64,000 bases of DNA from Gyromitra esculenta (GCA_038503075.1 JBCAML010000003.1:2356001-2420000), one strand, 5' to 3'; shown: positions 24,801-37,166, counted from the first letter of the stretch. The notes: generated by a model not told the origin, from the letters alone. Translations and numbers: made by a program.

Positions 24801-27253
24801 GTGTGGAATACGATGATTTTAAGGAAGATTCTTCCGTAAGTACTAGTGCCCTAGAGTTAATATCAAACATTGTGAATTACTTGTTGATTATGATAGATTA
24901 AGAATAATGATACCCGAAAGAGGAGTCTTGCACTAGCTGCTAGACTGCAAGACCCGGGACAGTTTTCTAGGAACAGACCTCCCGCGACACTAGAACAGCC
25001 ACTTAATAAAGATATGGTGCCAACAGTGGAAAATTCTCCCAAGAAAATAGTCTCACCGCCGACAAAACAGACTCTCAAGAAAGAGAATCGGCATGCAGCG
25101 GAGGTTTCCCCTAAGAAAACCACCACTTTAGCGACAGGAACCCCTTCAAAAAAGGAGACTCGGCCAGCAGCGGGGGAATCTTCTAAGAGGGCGACCCCTC
25201 CCGTGACAGAAAAATCTCTCAAAAGAGAGGCTCGGCCAGCGGTGGAAGAGTCTAGGAAAGCAGTTCCTGCACCGATAGAAAAACTCTTCAAGAAAGAAAT
25301 TCGAGTAACGGAGGAATCTTCTAAGAAAACAGTCCTTCGGATGACGGAACCCCTCAAGAAAGAGGCCTGGTCGATAGTGAAAGAACCTCTTAGGAAGATA
25401 GCTCCCCCAGTGATAGAAAAATCCGAGAAAATTTCATCAGCATGGGAAACGCCCCTTACGAAGACAGTTTCTCCAAAACCGGCCCGGGATCCATGCTGGC
25501 TGTGTGGGGGTTATCACCCTTATGAGAAAGATTGTAAACCAGATCGAAAGGCCATCGAAACCGAAAAGCCTAAGAATAAACGGGCAAGTGTAATCGATCG
25601 CTCTGATGACTGGAACTACCAGGCGAACGGACATGTCAACGGATGGACTGACGAAGACTCTGGAGTTGCAATATCTGAGCCCAAGAAGCAGATCCCGGCA
25701 AAGCCGAAACGTACGTCGAAGGAACCTCGGGTTGCTAAGGATTTGCAGAGTCAAGGTAAAAATGATGTTGAGCCTAGAGTCGCCGAAACTGTGAAGACGA
25801 CTTCAAAAACACATCGCAAGAGAAGGGAGCGTGCTCTAAAGGAATCTCGCACTAATGGAAAGGCTGAACAAACACAGCCAGTGTCTGAAGATTCGACTAA
25901 GACATCGAAAACCAATGAACTAAGATCTATTATGTTCAGAGCCAACGGGGATCACTTTGGGAAATACTATGACGCAAAACTCGGCGGTATCAGGAAACTA
26001 TCCGAGGATATGCTCCACATGATTTTTAGCTATGTCGCCGATGGTCTTATGCCGGAAGATCAAATGAAGATGAAAAACGTGCATATTGGAAGTAACTTCA
26101 GATTGGACGCCAGTTTTACTACAACAAGATATCGACGTCTCAAATCAGTCATCCTCAGTTGCCGTTATTGGCGTAACTTAAGCCAACATATTGTCTATAA
26201 GTACGTTAATCTGGATCAATTTAGCAGCTTCAAGCGATTCGTCCACTCCATTAGCGAAGACCCGGAATTGGGTAGGATGGTCCACGCCATCAAAATAAAC
26301 ATACAGGGGGGTGCATCATATACGACACATGACAATCGCCCTTCAAGGCAGGAGTTATCCGAGATGCCAAAATCCAGCGATTCGGCGCAGCTCTTTACTT
26401 CGTTGATGGAGAGCTGCCCCGACCTCCAAATACTGTCTGTGAACATGTATGGAGCTATCAGAGGCTTTAATCTTGCCCTTACCAAATTTCCGAAGATGCG
26501 GGAAATGCAAATAATGGACGAGAGTAGTAAAGGTATGGTGGCTGACAATCTCTGGAAGAGCCTGGATAACTACCCAAACTTGGAAAAATTTAAGATTTTT
26601 CACTCTGAAGAGAATGGTGGAACGAATTTCGATGGCCTCAAGATCCCACCAAAGAACTTTTTGAGTAAGGGAAGTACTGCTATGACTTTGAAGGCGCTTA
26701 CAATGGAACGGGCACCGGAGCTTTCTGATAAAATTCTTGGGATTTTTGCCTCTAGGTTAAAGCAGTTGACACACCTCGTGATTGTTGATTGTAAACTAGT
26801 TACATCTGCAGGTAAATACACATCCCAGATTAGTGCTTTCGTAAATAGATCATTGACCTTTTTACAGGGCTTGCACGTGCAATCCAGAGGATGACGAGCG
26901 CGAGTCAGCTTAATCGCCTTATTTACTATGTCTGGGTTGATCCTTTCGGAAAGGCAACACCAAATGAAATGGCACCCCCAAAAGACCATCTCTGTTCTAC
27001 AATTCGCAACCACTGTACGGGTCTAACATATCTTAACTGGAAACCCTACCGCATATGCGGAGATTTTTGGAAAGAGTCCAATTTTCGCCTGCTGAAACGC
27101 TGTCGTATCGAACCTATGGTCTTTAAAGACTGCGGCAAGGGCATAGAGTTGCGTAACCATTCTAAGTTCATGAACGCTTATAGGCAGGCCCGCGAAGATG
27201 GGAGATTGCCAGAATTGGCCGAAGATAGGGCTGTGTTTGACTTCTGTAGGTAA
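21837..27253 (+). CDS. Large protein: two CCCH zinc fingers, zinc-knuckle-like motif, F-box and leucine-rich tail
   Basis: I do not recognise a named family. Six exons are inferred: 21837-21912, 21995-22090, 22157-24712, 24777-24835, 24897-26811 and 26868-27253, giving 1,695 residues. Two CCCH fingers open the protein: Cys19-Cys28-Cys33-His37 and, after removal of an in-frame 66-bp intron, Cys50-Cys60-Cys66-His70 (GGCSKGEYCKLSH). A very long Asn/Gly/Ser-rich disordered region follows. Six Lys/Pro/Glu-rich units of about 23 residues lie around 970-1110. CWLCGGYHPYEKDC (from residue 1129) resembles a zinc knuckle with C-x2-C-x3-H-x5-C spacing. An F-box-like segment starts near residue 1292 (IRKLSEDMLHMIFSYV, LSCRYWRNLSQHIVYKYV), followed by leucine-rich-repeat-like sequence to the end. 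CCCH fingers usually bind RNA and F-boxes recruit SCF ubiquitin ligase through Skp1, so an RNA-linked SCF adaptor is an inference. Confidence 0.8.
25017..25440 (+). repeat. Six degenerate ~69-bp coding repeats
   Basis: Inside exon 5 of the CCCH/F-box gene, about six units encode variants of a 23-residue pattern such as ESSKRATPPVTEKSLKREAR, rich in Lys, Pro, Glu and Thr. The units differ at many positions, so the array is old or under selection only for composition. It predicts a basic, extended linker. Confidence 0.7.
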
Positions 27254-28614
27254 TAGTGGACTTTTCCCTAAAAAATATTTATAGCTAACTATGCGATAGA
27301 TTTTTAACCTTATTGGATCGGATTTGCTAAGTCATTGGCGCTACGAATTTTAATATAATGTCAAGGAGTACATTTCTGGAAAGGCAGAAGGATAAAAAGG
27401 TTCACTTTCACAAGCTTTAACTAGACGTATAAAGGATATAGATGAATTAGTCAGGGGTAAATTGTGGGATTTTCTTAACTGTATAAGCATACCAAGGTGT
27501 TAATTTTAGCAAAGGCTCTTGCGGACAAGCCTAGTTTTCTGGAAGCCCATCTTATCCTTCCCAATATTTTGCAAGTACATATACATTCAATGCAGGAGGA
27601 AAGGTTGATATTAAATAGCGTGTAAGTTTTTAGCGGTCTCGTGGCGTGTCTTATTAGGATAGATACGTGTAGCTGAACTTGAGGTAGGAGAGCTAATCCA
27701 ATGCCTTTTCCCTAGCTCGCTGATGGCGAGTCTCCTATTCAAGTTGATCCTTGTCGTGCTTAGCACTAGCAACAAGCGATATGGTTATTGCTTATTTTGG
27801 TTCTTCCGTGAGAAGGTTTCGCCATGTATGGATCTTGGGATGGAATAATACATGTAATTTTAGTTTCGCGGTATTCGATAAATTTGCTTCTTGGTTTTGA
27901 TCAGTTCGGAGACAACCCCGTAAATATGATTAGAAAGAATTGGTAGCATCGTGATAGGGTCATGATAACCTCCCTGATTGCTTGTCGTACCTACGGATTA
28001 TCCATTAACTTAGGATTGGGAGGGTACCACGTAGCGAATATCGGGGAAGGAAGGGAAAGCCTCACAAGTGTATGTATTATCGAAAATCTTCTTGTTTTTG
28101 TTCTCCATTCTCACAAAAATATAATTATTTTTTACCGCCCCGCCGTCAAAAAATCAAGGTGACATCATACAGGACCCCTAAATGACAAAGTTCACAGGTA
28201 GGGTTTTTTGAGATATATTATGAAGACTAATACGTATCTCGGGATATCTACGATATCTAATTACGCATATATAACGGAGAGTGTCATCCTAGAACTACAT
28301 TGGGCTTTGTTCACGCTTGGATTTTGTTCACGCTATAACTTCGGTTGCATGTGACATTTTTGTACCTTTATAAAACAATAGAACGATTTAACAAAAAACG
28401 GGGACAAAACAAAAAAACGTCCTGGAACTACATACTATTATTAGTATATATATTTATTATATGTAATCGGGTTTGTTCGTGCCATACGTTTTGTTGTATA
28501 CGATATCCTTATGCCCGGAATTGATGAAACTACAATATTTTTTTGTAAATGCTATATCTCTACTCGAGGGGGGAATGAATCAATATACACATTTCCCACC
28601 CAAATGAAATCGTA

Positions 28615-29200
28615 AAAGGCATGAAATGATGCATTTACCAGGGGTGTTTGCTATAAATGCATCATCTAATTCACTTACTAATGCCTTTCTTGATGCCTTT
28701 CCCCCATTATCAGGGTAAAGGCATCAATAAAAACATCAGCAAAAGTATAGGGAAAAGCATCGGGGGAAAAGTATCAGTAGAGGCATCAAAGATACAAATT
28801 TTCTAGAAAAAAAAAGAGAGGTCTAAATAGCGGCTGATTGACCTTGACATATACAATTAGCTAGTACAAGTGACAAGAACCTTGCCTTGGTGGCAAAAAG
28901 TCCGTGAAGATAGGCATAAGAGTGCAAGTTCAAATCCCTTGGGATCCATCCTTTCTGGGTAGATATTTTACAATTTTTAGTGCGGGAAAAGGGAGGTAAA
29001 AGGGGTAAAAAGGAATACCCTAAATCCCTAGGCCAATATTAAGTGAGAAATGGGGGAAAGAGCCAGGAAAGGGATCGTTTTTCCCTAACTACACACTTGC
29101 TGATGCTTTTACTAGCTACTGTGCCTTTTCCCCACACTAATACTTGGTGAGAGATTGATACATTCCCTGATGCATTTACTGATGCATTTCCTAGCGCTGT
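28615..29200. repeat. Cluster of degenerate 10-12 bp GATGC-TTT repeats in both orientations
   Basis: Short variants of GATGCMTTTCC cluster at 28620-28710 and 29095-29200. The complementary form (GGAAAAGCATC, AAAGGCATCA, AAAAGTATCA) recurs about six times at 28725-28790. The mixed orientation and drift suggest a decayed satellite or foldback structure. No open frame accompanies it. Confidence 0.5.
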
Positions 29201-29652
29201 AAAGAATGGTATCGACAAGTCGAACATTCGACTTGAACCCCACTCAAACACATCTGAGCATAAACTCGAACATTTTCTCTGGGCTGATATCTCAAGTTAT
29301 TACCGTATTATAGTAAGAAGGCTGATCACTTGTATTAAGCTGTTTTTTATATACGTGTTGGGTGTGTGGTGAGTGGGGATGGGGGATCCTTCTCCAGGCA
29401 CCAAATATCTGTTACTAGAGCGATTCGAACTCGAACTTTCGCCCTTCCGGATAACCTATTTCGTCTTTCCAGAAAATACATCATTTTAGTCCATCAACTG
29501 ATCAATCTCTATGGATTCATCACGAAAAATCACTCGCTATTCTTAGACTCAAGCTTGTTGCAAAATATCCATGTAGATACGAAAACTGTGTCAGTATTGT
29601 GTGTAATATCGCATCCATCCGAGAATGGGGGGTTGATAACTTCACGATACCC

Positions 29653-29677
29653 ACGCACCGCACCGCACCGCACCGCA
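29653..29677 (+). repeat. CGCAC microsatellite
   Basis: The pentamer is repeated about five times between 29653 and 29677 in non-coding sequence. Confidence 0.85.
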
Positions 29678-30170
29678 TCCGTATACACGTATTAGGTTGT
29701 TTTTCCGATCCGATACTGTTCCTTCACCGCGCCCGCTCGAATCATCTCCGAAGCCTCACTAGGCATTACATACGCCAAGAAGTTCCCGGCGAAGGCTCAG
29801 GCAAGATCTACGAGTGGTCGGATCGTTAGAGCCTGTGTTTACACCGTCAGCTCATGGACACCGTTACAAGGACCCATAGATTTAGGAGTAATAGCACTCA
29901 CTAATTTTTAAGTTAGGGCCGATATGCCCAATAGAAAGCTATTCTGCTACAGATCATGGAGTTTGAGATTAAATTTTGATTCCTTCTACGAGATCCTCTG
30001 CACCAATCAGGCAAAATATCAGTATTTAACTCGGATTCGATTTACTATTGGCATTTACAGGCTGAACTCCTTGAATATTCTGATTTAGGTTTCTACTCTC
30101 CATAGATCTCGTTGTCATCTATCCCCTGCAATTTCAAATCGTCCTCAGCCCCCTTTCCGAAGCCGCATTA

Positions 30171-30565
30171 TTAATGGTAATTTTCCATACTCTCATTCTC
30201 GAAGCCGTGTTGGTAGCGAGCTAATCTAAATTCTCCGTCATTTTGTACACCTGTCTCGACTTGAGTGGATCCGTCATAACCGTCCAGATCCTTCAAGCTA
30301 TCAATTACAGCAACACCAGGCTCTCGGGCCTTCGTCGGCACTGCATCTTGCCATTTGGTTCGGGTCTCAGAATCCTCGTCATATTCCGTATACCCTCATC
30401 AGTGCCGCCAATCACAGTGGCAATTATGCTCAGCATATGATATTGAAGCATCCCAGCGGCAGAGTCAGGTTTAGGATCAAGTGCTTCATATACGTCACTG
30501 ATATTCACTTCTTTACACTTGTATACTATCTCCAACATACGTCGTGGTAGAGAGAAAGGCACCAT
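30171..30565 (-). pseudogene. Possible small gene or coding relic, function unknown
   Basis: From the ATG at 30565 the minus strand reads MVPFSLPRRMLEIVYKCKEV and continues with a protein-like composition (MLQYHMLSIIATVIGGTDEG) before stopping at 30305. A second frame, open from about 30345 to a stop at 30171, continues with GVAVIDSLKDLDGYDGS and RYQHGFENESMENYH. A 47-bp GT-AG segment could join the two frames after GGTDE, giving about 120 residues; otherwise the locus is a frameshifted relic. I recognise no family. Codon content looks better than the surrounding AT-rich DNA, but a chance open frame cannot be excluded. Confidence 0.3.
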
Positions 30566-32503
30566 GCCTATATGCAGCCCAAAGGCTATGTCGGCGAACT
30601 TCTAGACCATCTACACCCTGTTATTCCTTGTATTGTTGTTTGTGCTTGAAAAAACGACTATATTGATTGCTCCTGCAATACCTGAACGCTTAATTTTAAA
30701 AGACACTCTTCTATACGTATGAATGATATGAATCCATGTTTACTTTCCAGTCCTACGCACTGAATGTAAATTTCAATCAAATAAAAGGTAGAAAATTCTT
30801 GATCCTAAAGTCTCTCCTACGAACAGAGTGCGGGCGACAGAACTATACTAGATCCATAAAATATATTTAGAAATTTAGGGACGAAGCTAATCACATTTGC
30901 AAGATTGGATTCTGAACGCATCGCACATATACCGGCGTCGGTTTATGGCCACTCAAGCCATTCAAAAATATCGTACGTGATATGTCAATTACATGTATGT
31001 AGTCCAGATCGGACCTAAACGGAAATAGATAAAGTGCAACTGTACGCGGGAAATTCCGACCAGGCCACTGAAAAAAAAAAAGAAGGAATAGTTAAAAGCA
31101 ATACCTAGAAAGCATATGTGTGCGCGGAGTAAAGCCCGCCAAAGGGAAGACATAGCTGACTTCGAAAGTTGGCCGGTGTAATAATTAGACTTGACGATTA
31201 TATGTGGGTTACTGACATGTACGGTTTATATTTCAAGTCGAATTATTCTAGGATATACAAATCACAAAGTCTCACACTTGGCATTCGCAAAACAACTTTT
31301 CAGGAAAATTTACTCAGGCAAACCAATCTGTATGCCTGAAATTAGAGTACCAGAGGTGATCAATTTGAGCGATCGATCAAAATAAGGAAGATCCGGCACC
31401 TTTCTGACAGAATTATGTGCTCTAGAATTCTCTCTAATAGTTACATAATTGCTTGTATAGCGCTAGGTTGGTAGGAAAAACGTCACCCCATAGACCCTGA
31501 TGGCCGGTAAACGTTCATATATGCGCTTGTAGTTAGATAACTAAGATTTTAGTGTAATGTATCTGCATGTATATAAGAAATATAGTCAAAGATATCGGTT
31601 GTTTAGTAGTAGGTAGTCTAGAGAATTCCAAATTTATGTAAGATTAGTTGGTTGATGTCGTTGAGAGCGATACCCAGAAGGAAAATGCTTGCGTACACCT
31701 TAGTGCGTCTAGGCGCATTCGAAATTTGTGAGACTGACGATCGGTGATTGGACTGTGGGATCAAAGATTAGCCTGGATCTCGTGGACGCCAGACAAAGAG
31801 TGGTCAAGCCAATGGGAAAGAGAAATTCAAGCCTTTGCTACTAAGCTTCGTTGGGGCGCGCCAGTGCACCGCCAGGATCCAAAAGCCAAAATGGACCGCA
31901 ACATGACAAGCAACAACTCAGCCCCCTTATCGTGGTTCTCCACAGAACCGCCAGGGCTGGCTGGTTCCCAGCAATGCTTGGTTACTAAGTATTATCCAGT
32001 AGCAACGCGTATGCACATATGTAAGGGGTAGTTGGGTTTAGAGCCCTACAACGGCATTTCAACAGCACATCTCATACTGCCGTTCACTTCCCATGGCTGG
32101 AATACTAGCTGAAACGGACGGCGTATTTCTTTTTCAAGAATCTTCGCCAGGACAGCAGGGATTGGATTTCTCCCAGCACTGCGGCGCGGTGCCCCATGCT
32201 GTGCTGACTGCTGTCGTGCCTGCAACACACTGACACCTATGTATGTCTCATGTGGTGTGTCTCACAGATCCGATTAAGGGCGGGCCAGCAACTTCTGCTC
32301 CCTTCAAGTTCCATGGGATCCGCACGTTCGGATTGTTTCTGACCCTTCGCTTTTCTCTCTTCGTGTTCATCGTGATTCCGGTTTTTCTCTAAAGTTTCGC
32401 TACTTAACCCACCAGGCCGTCCTCGTACCAACCTCCCAATCTCCTCGTTACTGAACCAAATCTCCACACTGAAACAGCAACAAGAGAACGAATCAAAGCA
32501 ATC

Positions 32504-34426
32504 ATGGTATCGTTTAGAGCGGCGGTTACTGCTGTGTCCGCGTTTGCATTTGGTTTGTTTCCATGCTTTTTTCTCAAGACAGTTCCCCCCCAGAAAAACT
32601 ATTCAGATAAATTTCATTTTTAAAGACCAAAAATGCTAAAAAATTTCTTCGTTCTGAAATAGCCTCCTTCAGCAATGCTCAGTCGGACCCCCTAGCAACT
32701 TTCTCTATGTCAAGCTGGAAATATGGAGTGAAGGCCAATATCCCACCGACAGGAAATGACATTTTCATTCAACTCAGCGGTCCTGAATCAGCCGGGTGGG
32801 TGGGAACAGGAATTGGAACTCAGATGAAGGGCGCATTGATGTTTGTCATATATTCGGATGGAAACGGGAACGTGACCGTTTCTCCAAGACTCGGAGTGTA
32901 TGCACTTTCCCTGTTCCTCGCTGTTTGGGTTAGATTGAGGACTTTCCAGCAGTCGTATCTGATACAGTGAAATAGTGGCGAGGTCGAACCTAAGTACCAA
33001 TCATCGATTGATTTCACGTTGTTGGCAGGCAGCGGGATTGAGAATGGTGTCATGACCGCTAACATTAGATGTAACCCCCCCCCCTCTAACTTGAAACGTC
33101 TTTCACTTTTCGTCCAATTTCTAACTACCTCGTGAAATAGGTGGAAACTGTCGTGAATGGAGCACTGGTTCTTTGGACGTCACAACTACCTCCCAGAACT
33201 TCATTTGGTCAATTGGAAACGACGAGAAAGTTGCGACTACGGATCGCAATGCAGAAATCCACCAACACCAGGCTTATGGGTTTTATGCACTCAATCTGAA
33301 AGATGCAACTTCGAGCGCTGCGAGTTCAAATCCTTTCTTGAACTCAGATCCAAGCTCAAAAACCAATTCTGCTTCTTCCACTGGCCCTACTGGTGCTTCA
33401 GTTGCGCCACCAAGAACGAAAGCCGATAAGATATTAATTGCACATGGTATGGTATTGAGTTTTGCTTCGTTTGCTTTTTATCATTTTTTTATGTAGAGGG
33501 AAACTGTAGCAGTGCAGTTCCACGTGCTTTTCAGACCCTTCCGTAAAGACAGTAAGGGAAAAATCCCTTCGGAATCACGGGTCTTGAACCAGACTCTTAG
33601 TTTTTTCCACCTTGGCTTATCCATGGCACCTAAGTGTTCCCCATTAGTTTTTTGTGTTTTAATTCCTACTTTGTTCTGTTCTGGTATTATTCTACTCTGG
33701 TATTATCTTTTTCTCATACATTGGTTCTGTGTGGTTTAGGGGTTATTATGGGGGTCACCTTCGTTATACTATTCCCCTTCGGGGCGGCGCTTATTCGTTT
33801 GCTGAACAATCGAATTCCAAATGCATTCGCCCTACATCGTGGGGTTCAAATACTTAACCTTATCCTAGCCTTCGTCGGAATGGGTATGGGTATATGGCGA
33901 TCTAGGATCGAGGGCACGGTACGCATCTTCCATTCTAACACTTCTCTACATCCGGGAAAAAATAAGGGCATTGGGATATCAGATAATCGGATATTGCACA
34001 TTCCCGGCCCTCCTATTAATCGTGCTCCATCATATTGGTTCCTTAAGAATGAAGACTAACGGCTAGTCATGGATTTATCCGATTTCCGCGGCTAATTAGC
34101 AATGGAGAACCTACCACCAAGTCATGGGGGTTATAATTGTTTGCCTTTTACCGCTCCAGGCTGTTCTAGGTCAAATGCACCACAGCCAGTTCCTTAAAAC
34201 TGGGAAACGGTCTTTCTGGTCGTACGGGCACATTTGGTTTGGACGAATTGTGATAATTCTTGGCATTGTGAATGGTGGCATCGGACTTGGTCCAGAGATG
34301 TCTGACGCTCCCAGAGGTTGGGTGATCGCATATCTGGTCATCGTAGCATCGATGGCAGTGATGTACACCGCCTTTTATCTATTGAAGGAGAGATCGCGTA
34401 AGGTCCGTGCTTCAAACATCTCTTGA
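32504..34426 (+). CDS. Secreted-pathway DOMON-cytochrome b561 membrane protein
   Basis: This family joins a haem- or sugar-binding DOMON (cellobiose-dehydrogenase-like cytochrome) domain to a cytochrome b561 ferric-reductase-type membrane domain and is thought to pass electrons across a membrane. Six exons, 32504-32552, 32663-32897, 32976-33070, 33141-33446, 33740-33918 and 34100-34426, give 396 residues. A signal peptide (MVSFRAAVTAVSAFAF, cleavage probably after NAQ) precedes the DOMON domain (about 25-190) with WKYGVKANIPPT, GWVGTGIGTQMKGALMFVIY and YGFYALNL. After a Ser/Thr linker come about five membrane helices. Candidate haem ligands are the histidines in IAHG, ALHRG, TYHQV and GHIWFG. 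Introns 4 (293 bp) and 5 (181 bp) are much longer than the others in the window; intron 3 contains a run of C. The substrate is unknown. Confidence 0.88.
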
Positions 34427-34992
34427 TTTCTGCTTCCTATCACACTCTACATGGGGAGTTTCCTTCAATACTGTTGTTGTTGTTGTTTGTTTAGTTGCTT
34501 TGACGGCATGTCGCCTTTTTTGTTGCATATTGTTATGTTTTACTGTACCTTTTATATCTTGTTTTTTTTTTTTGCTTCACTCGTGATATAAAGGGATATT
34601 ACTGGCGTTAGATGCTTACTCATTTCGCATGGCTTGCTCTGATATTCAGAATCAATACGTACCAGCACATGATAATCAATATAGAAACAATTATGATGAA
34701 AACCAATACGCTCCAGAGTATTATAACCAATATGGGCCGGCGGTACACGGGGAACAATGGCATTAAGGATGGGTTTGGGTTTTGTGTTACGGCCACTGGT
34801 AAGTGGGTTTTTCGTTTTTCCATTTTATTGGTACAGTTCCTATCACATACAACCTACATACGTAATGATTTTCATGAAAAATAGCAGTATTTTTGATAAT
34901 AAAACGTTTGATAATCTCCAAAAACAAAAAACAGGCTACCCGCGCATATTCTCAAAAGGTGCACACATGATCATTTCTCCTATAATATTTCT
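34427..34992. other. Convergent spacer between DOMON gene and TYR1
   Basis: These 566 bp between two stop codons are T-rich on the plus strand with GTT and T runs near 34475-34575. They presumably hold the two polyadenylation regions. No gene or element is visible. Confidence 0.5.
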
Positions 34993-37166
34993 CTAGGTTC
35001 CAGTATCCTTGTTCCCTGCAACAGCAGGCATGGGGGCCCCAGCTTCACGGGAATTCTCCAGTACCATCATTCTCTCAAGGATGGTCTTGATCATTTCATT
35101 CCCCAGCTTAGTTGCTTCCGCGAATCTGGGCGCGAAGTATGCCTGCGGCTTTTCGAATCGTTTCCGGTACGAATTGAAATCGCCGAAACTGACTGCATCA
35201 CTCCAACCCTGTTATTTTCATATATGCATTAGTGATCTATTCGATTGTGATCGCTAGCATCTCGGGGCGTACCCCGTTACTTTATATGGGAATAATTTTT
35301 GTGTAATAACTGGAAGAAAGTATGAGATAACGAAAATTTAATCTGATTACGTACCCTTGCGGCGAAGGTAAACTCTAAATCATCCGATCGGAACGAGTCG
35401 TCATCAAGGGCAAATCTAATGCAGTCGTCCAGCAAATCCGGCTGGCGAAAGAGATATTCGGTTGCACCCAACCACAACCGAAACAACTGTAAACAAAAAT
35501 GATCGTCAGATTAGTATTTATTACCAAAGTAACAGTAGCACAGCCCCGCTGCACGCTAAAAAAATTAAGCTCAAAAAAGCAACAACCCGGTAAAAAAAGG
35601 CTTACAGGAGTAGAGCAAATCATGTGATCATATGGAACGATATTGCACTTCCACCAGCAATCTACCATCCCAAGTAGACTTAAATGGCTGTTCGGCTTTC
35701 GCTCGGATTTCGGAACTCCACTAAGAGAAAACTGGTCCAGGATCTCGTCCCTAAGTAGAAGTTCGTCGTTCTGTTTCCCAAAGACAAATTCGCCGGCAGC
35801 ACGAATGCGCGCCTCAAATTCGGTACGCTTACCCTCAAGGATGAGCTTGAAAAGCTCCGTCACCGAGCTTGCATACTGCCGAATTTGGTGCTGGGCGTCT
35901 GGGTTCAGGATCGCAAGCCCTTTGCGTTGAAAGCAGTAATTACTTAACGATTTGTATACATAACGGGGCGGAGCATGGGGATGCTTACCGGCATAAACAT
36001 GCCATTTGTTGCTGTAAATCCGCAATGTTACGTTGATTTTGATGTTTTCTATACCGCTGCTCCATTTCGTCACCTCCCAGGGAAATTGGTTGTTTGCCGT
36101 CCAAGCGGTCCCCATGCTGCAAAACAGACGCATGTCAACCATTGGTCAGCAAACGCACCTCTCAACCCCGGGTAGAAGTGCACTTGGGTATTTGGAATTA
36201 TATTAGAGTATTTGGAATTGTGTACCTTAAAAATGCTGCATGTGTGACGGCCTGAGTATCGGCAGTGATCCGATCATGTTCTTCGGCGCTGAGGTATACA
36301 AACTTGGAGCCGAAGCAAGCAAGAATACGCTCAACCAGTTGGAAACTAGCATCCGATGATCGATGTTTTATCAGGACCTACTTCTCCAATTCGCTATTAA
36401 TCTTTCTAGCCACTGTGAGAGGGCTGAATAAATGTAATGTAGAAGACACTAACCAATGGTTGGCCGCTAGGGTCTACATTAGGACCATGTAGAGAATGGC
36501 AAGATACAATCTCTACATCTTCCGGTAGATGCTTTTCAAAAGCTGCTATTTCGGGAGCTTTGCATGACGTCTGGCCACCGACTATCGCTCCAAGTTTTGT
36601 TGCTGTGACGAAATTTAAAGTGCTCTTGTTAGATATCCTTGGTTACAATCTCTTTCTTTGCTTTACCAGCTGGCCGGGGAAGACCACTTACAGGGACCGT
36701 AGGAAGCCACAACGGTGTCTATCAGTTCTGCTTCGACGCAATAGATGATGTAGTCGCTCAGCCGCGAAACAAAATGTCCGTTGCTAAATATTTGGATATT
36801 TTCAACCTCTCCAGAATGTCAACTGGCGTTCACCAGCCGCCCCAACAAAATATCGAGTCTTCTCCCCAGCGCGAATCATCTCTAGTATAGAGCAATATTT
36901 CTCTTTTTTTATTGTAGGAGCGAAACTGTCTGGGACTATCTACCTGAGTATTCCTTTTTCAAGGACTCGAACTTGTCCGCACGATCACAGGCATTGACTC
37001 TAGACAGCTATCTCAGCAATTTACCTATAGTGACAAGAATTGGCCAAACAGACCTCCAACCAGCTCCAGCAATTCGACGTGCATACATCTTCCCCATGCC
37101 CCCCATGCCAATGATCCCAACGGATTTGTTCCCCGGCCGCACAGCAACATCCTTTGTGGGCGCCAT
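34993..37166 (-). CDS. TYR1: Prephenate dehydrogenase (NADP+)
   Basis: The enzyme oxidatively decarboxylates prephenate to 4-hydroxyphenylpyruvate, the tyrosine branch of the shikimate pathway, in the cytosol. Nine exons on the minus strand, 37166-37054, 36999-36944, 36808-36692, 36602-36454, 36377-36226, 36116-35989, 35919-35606, 35486-35355 and 35208-34993, give 458 residues. The Rossmann dinucleotide motif is at residues 17-25 (GIIGMGGMG), followed by the second-strand Asp in VNACDR. Family landmarks include YGPSTKLGAIVGGQTS, CHSLHGPNVDPSGQPL, LSAEEHDRITADTQAVTHA, SLLGMVDCWW and YDHMICSTPLFRLWLGATEY. All junctions keep frame. It lies head to head with the ketopantoate-reductase-like gene, separated by 566 bp. 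Confidence 0.94.

Larger units (their letters stand above)
27254..32503. other. 5.2 kb gene-poor, AT-rich stretch
   Basis: No intact gene is recognised. It contains TACATGTA at 27849 and 30990, degenerate GATGC(A/C)TTT-type repeats (28615-29200), a CGCAC microsatellite (29653-29677), tRNA-B-box-like strings that do not fold into tRNAs, and one possible coding relic on the minus strand (30171-30565). The last 500 bp before 32504 form the promoter of the DOMON gene. Confidence 0.5.

Noticed and set aside
28921..28960. B-box-like string AGTTCAAATCC suggesting a tRNA or tRNA-derived SINE
   Set aside because: No T-stem pairing, no convincing A box and no acceptor stem.
29411..29435. tRNA T-arm-like GAGTTCGAATCGCTC on the minus strand
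   Set aside because: The five-base stem does not pair in either loop register and no cloverleaf can be built.
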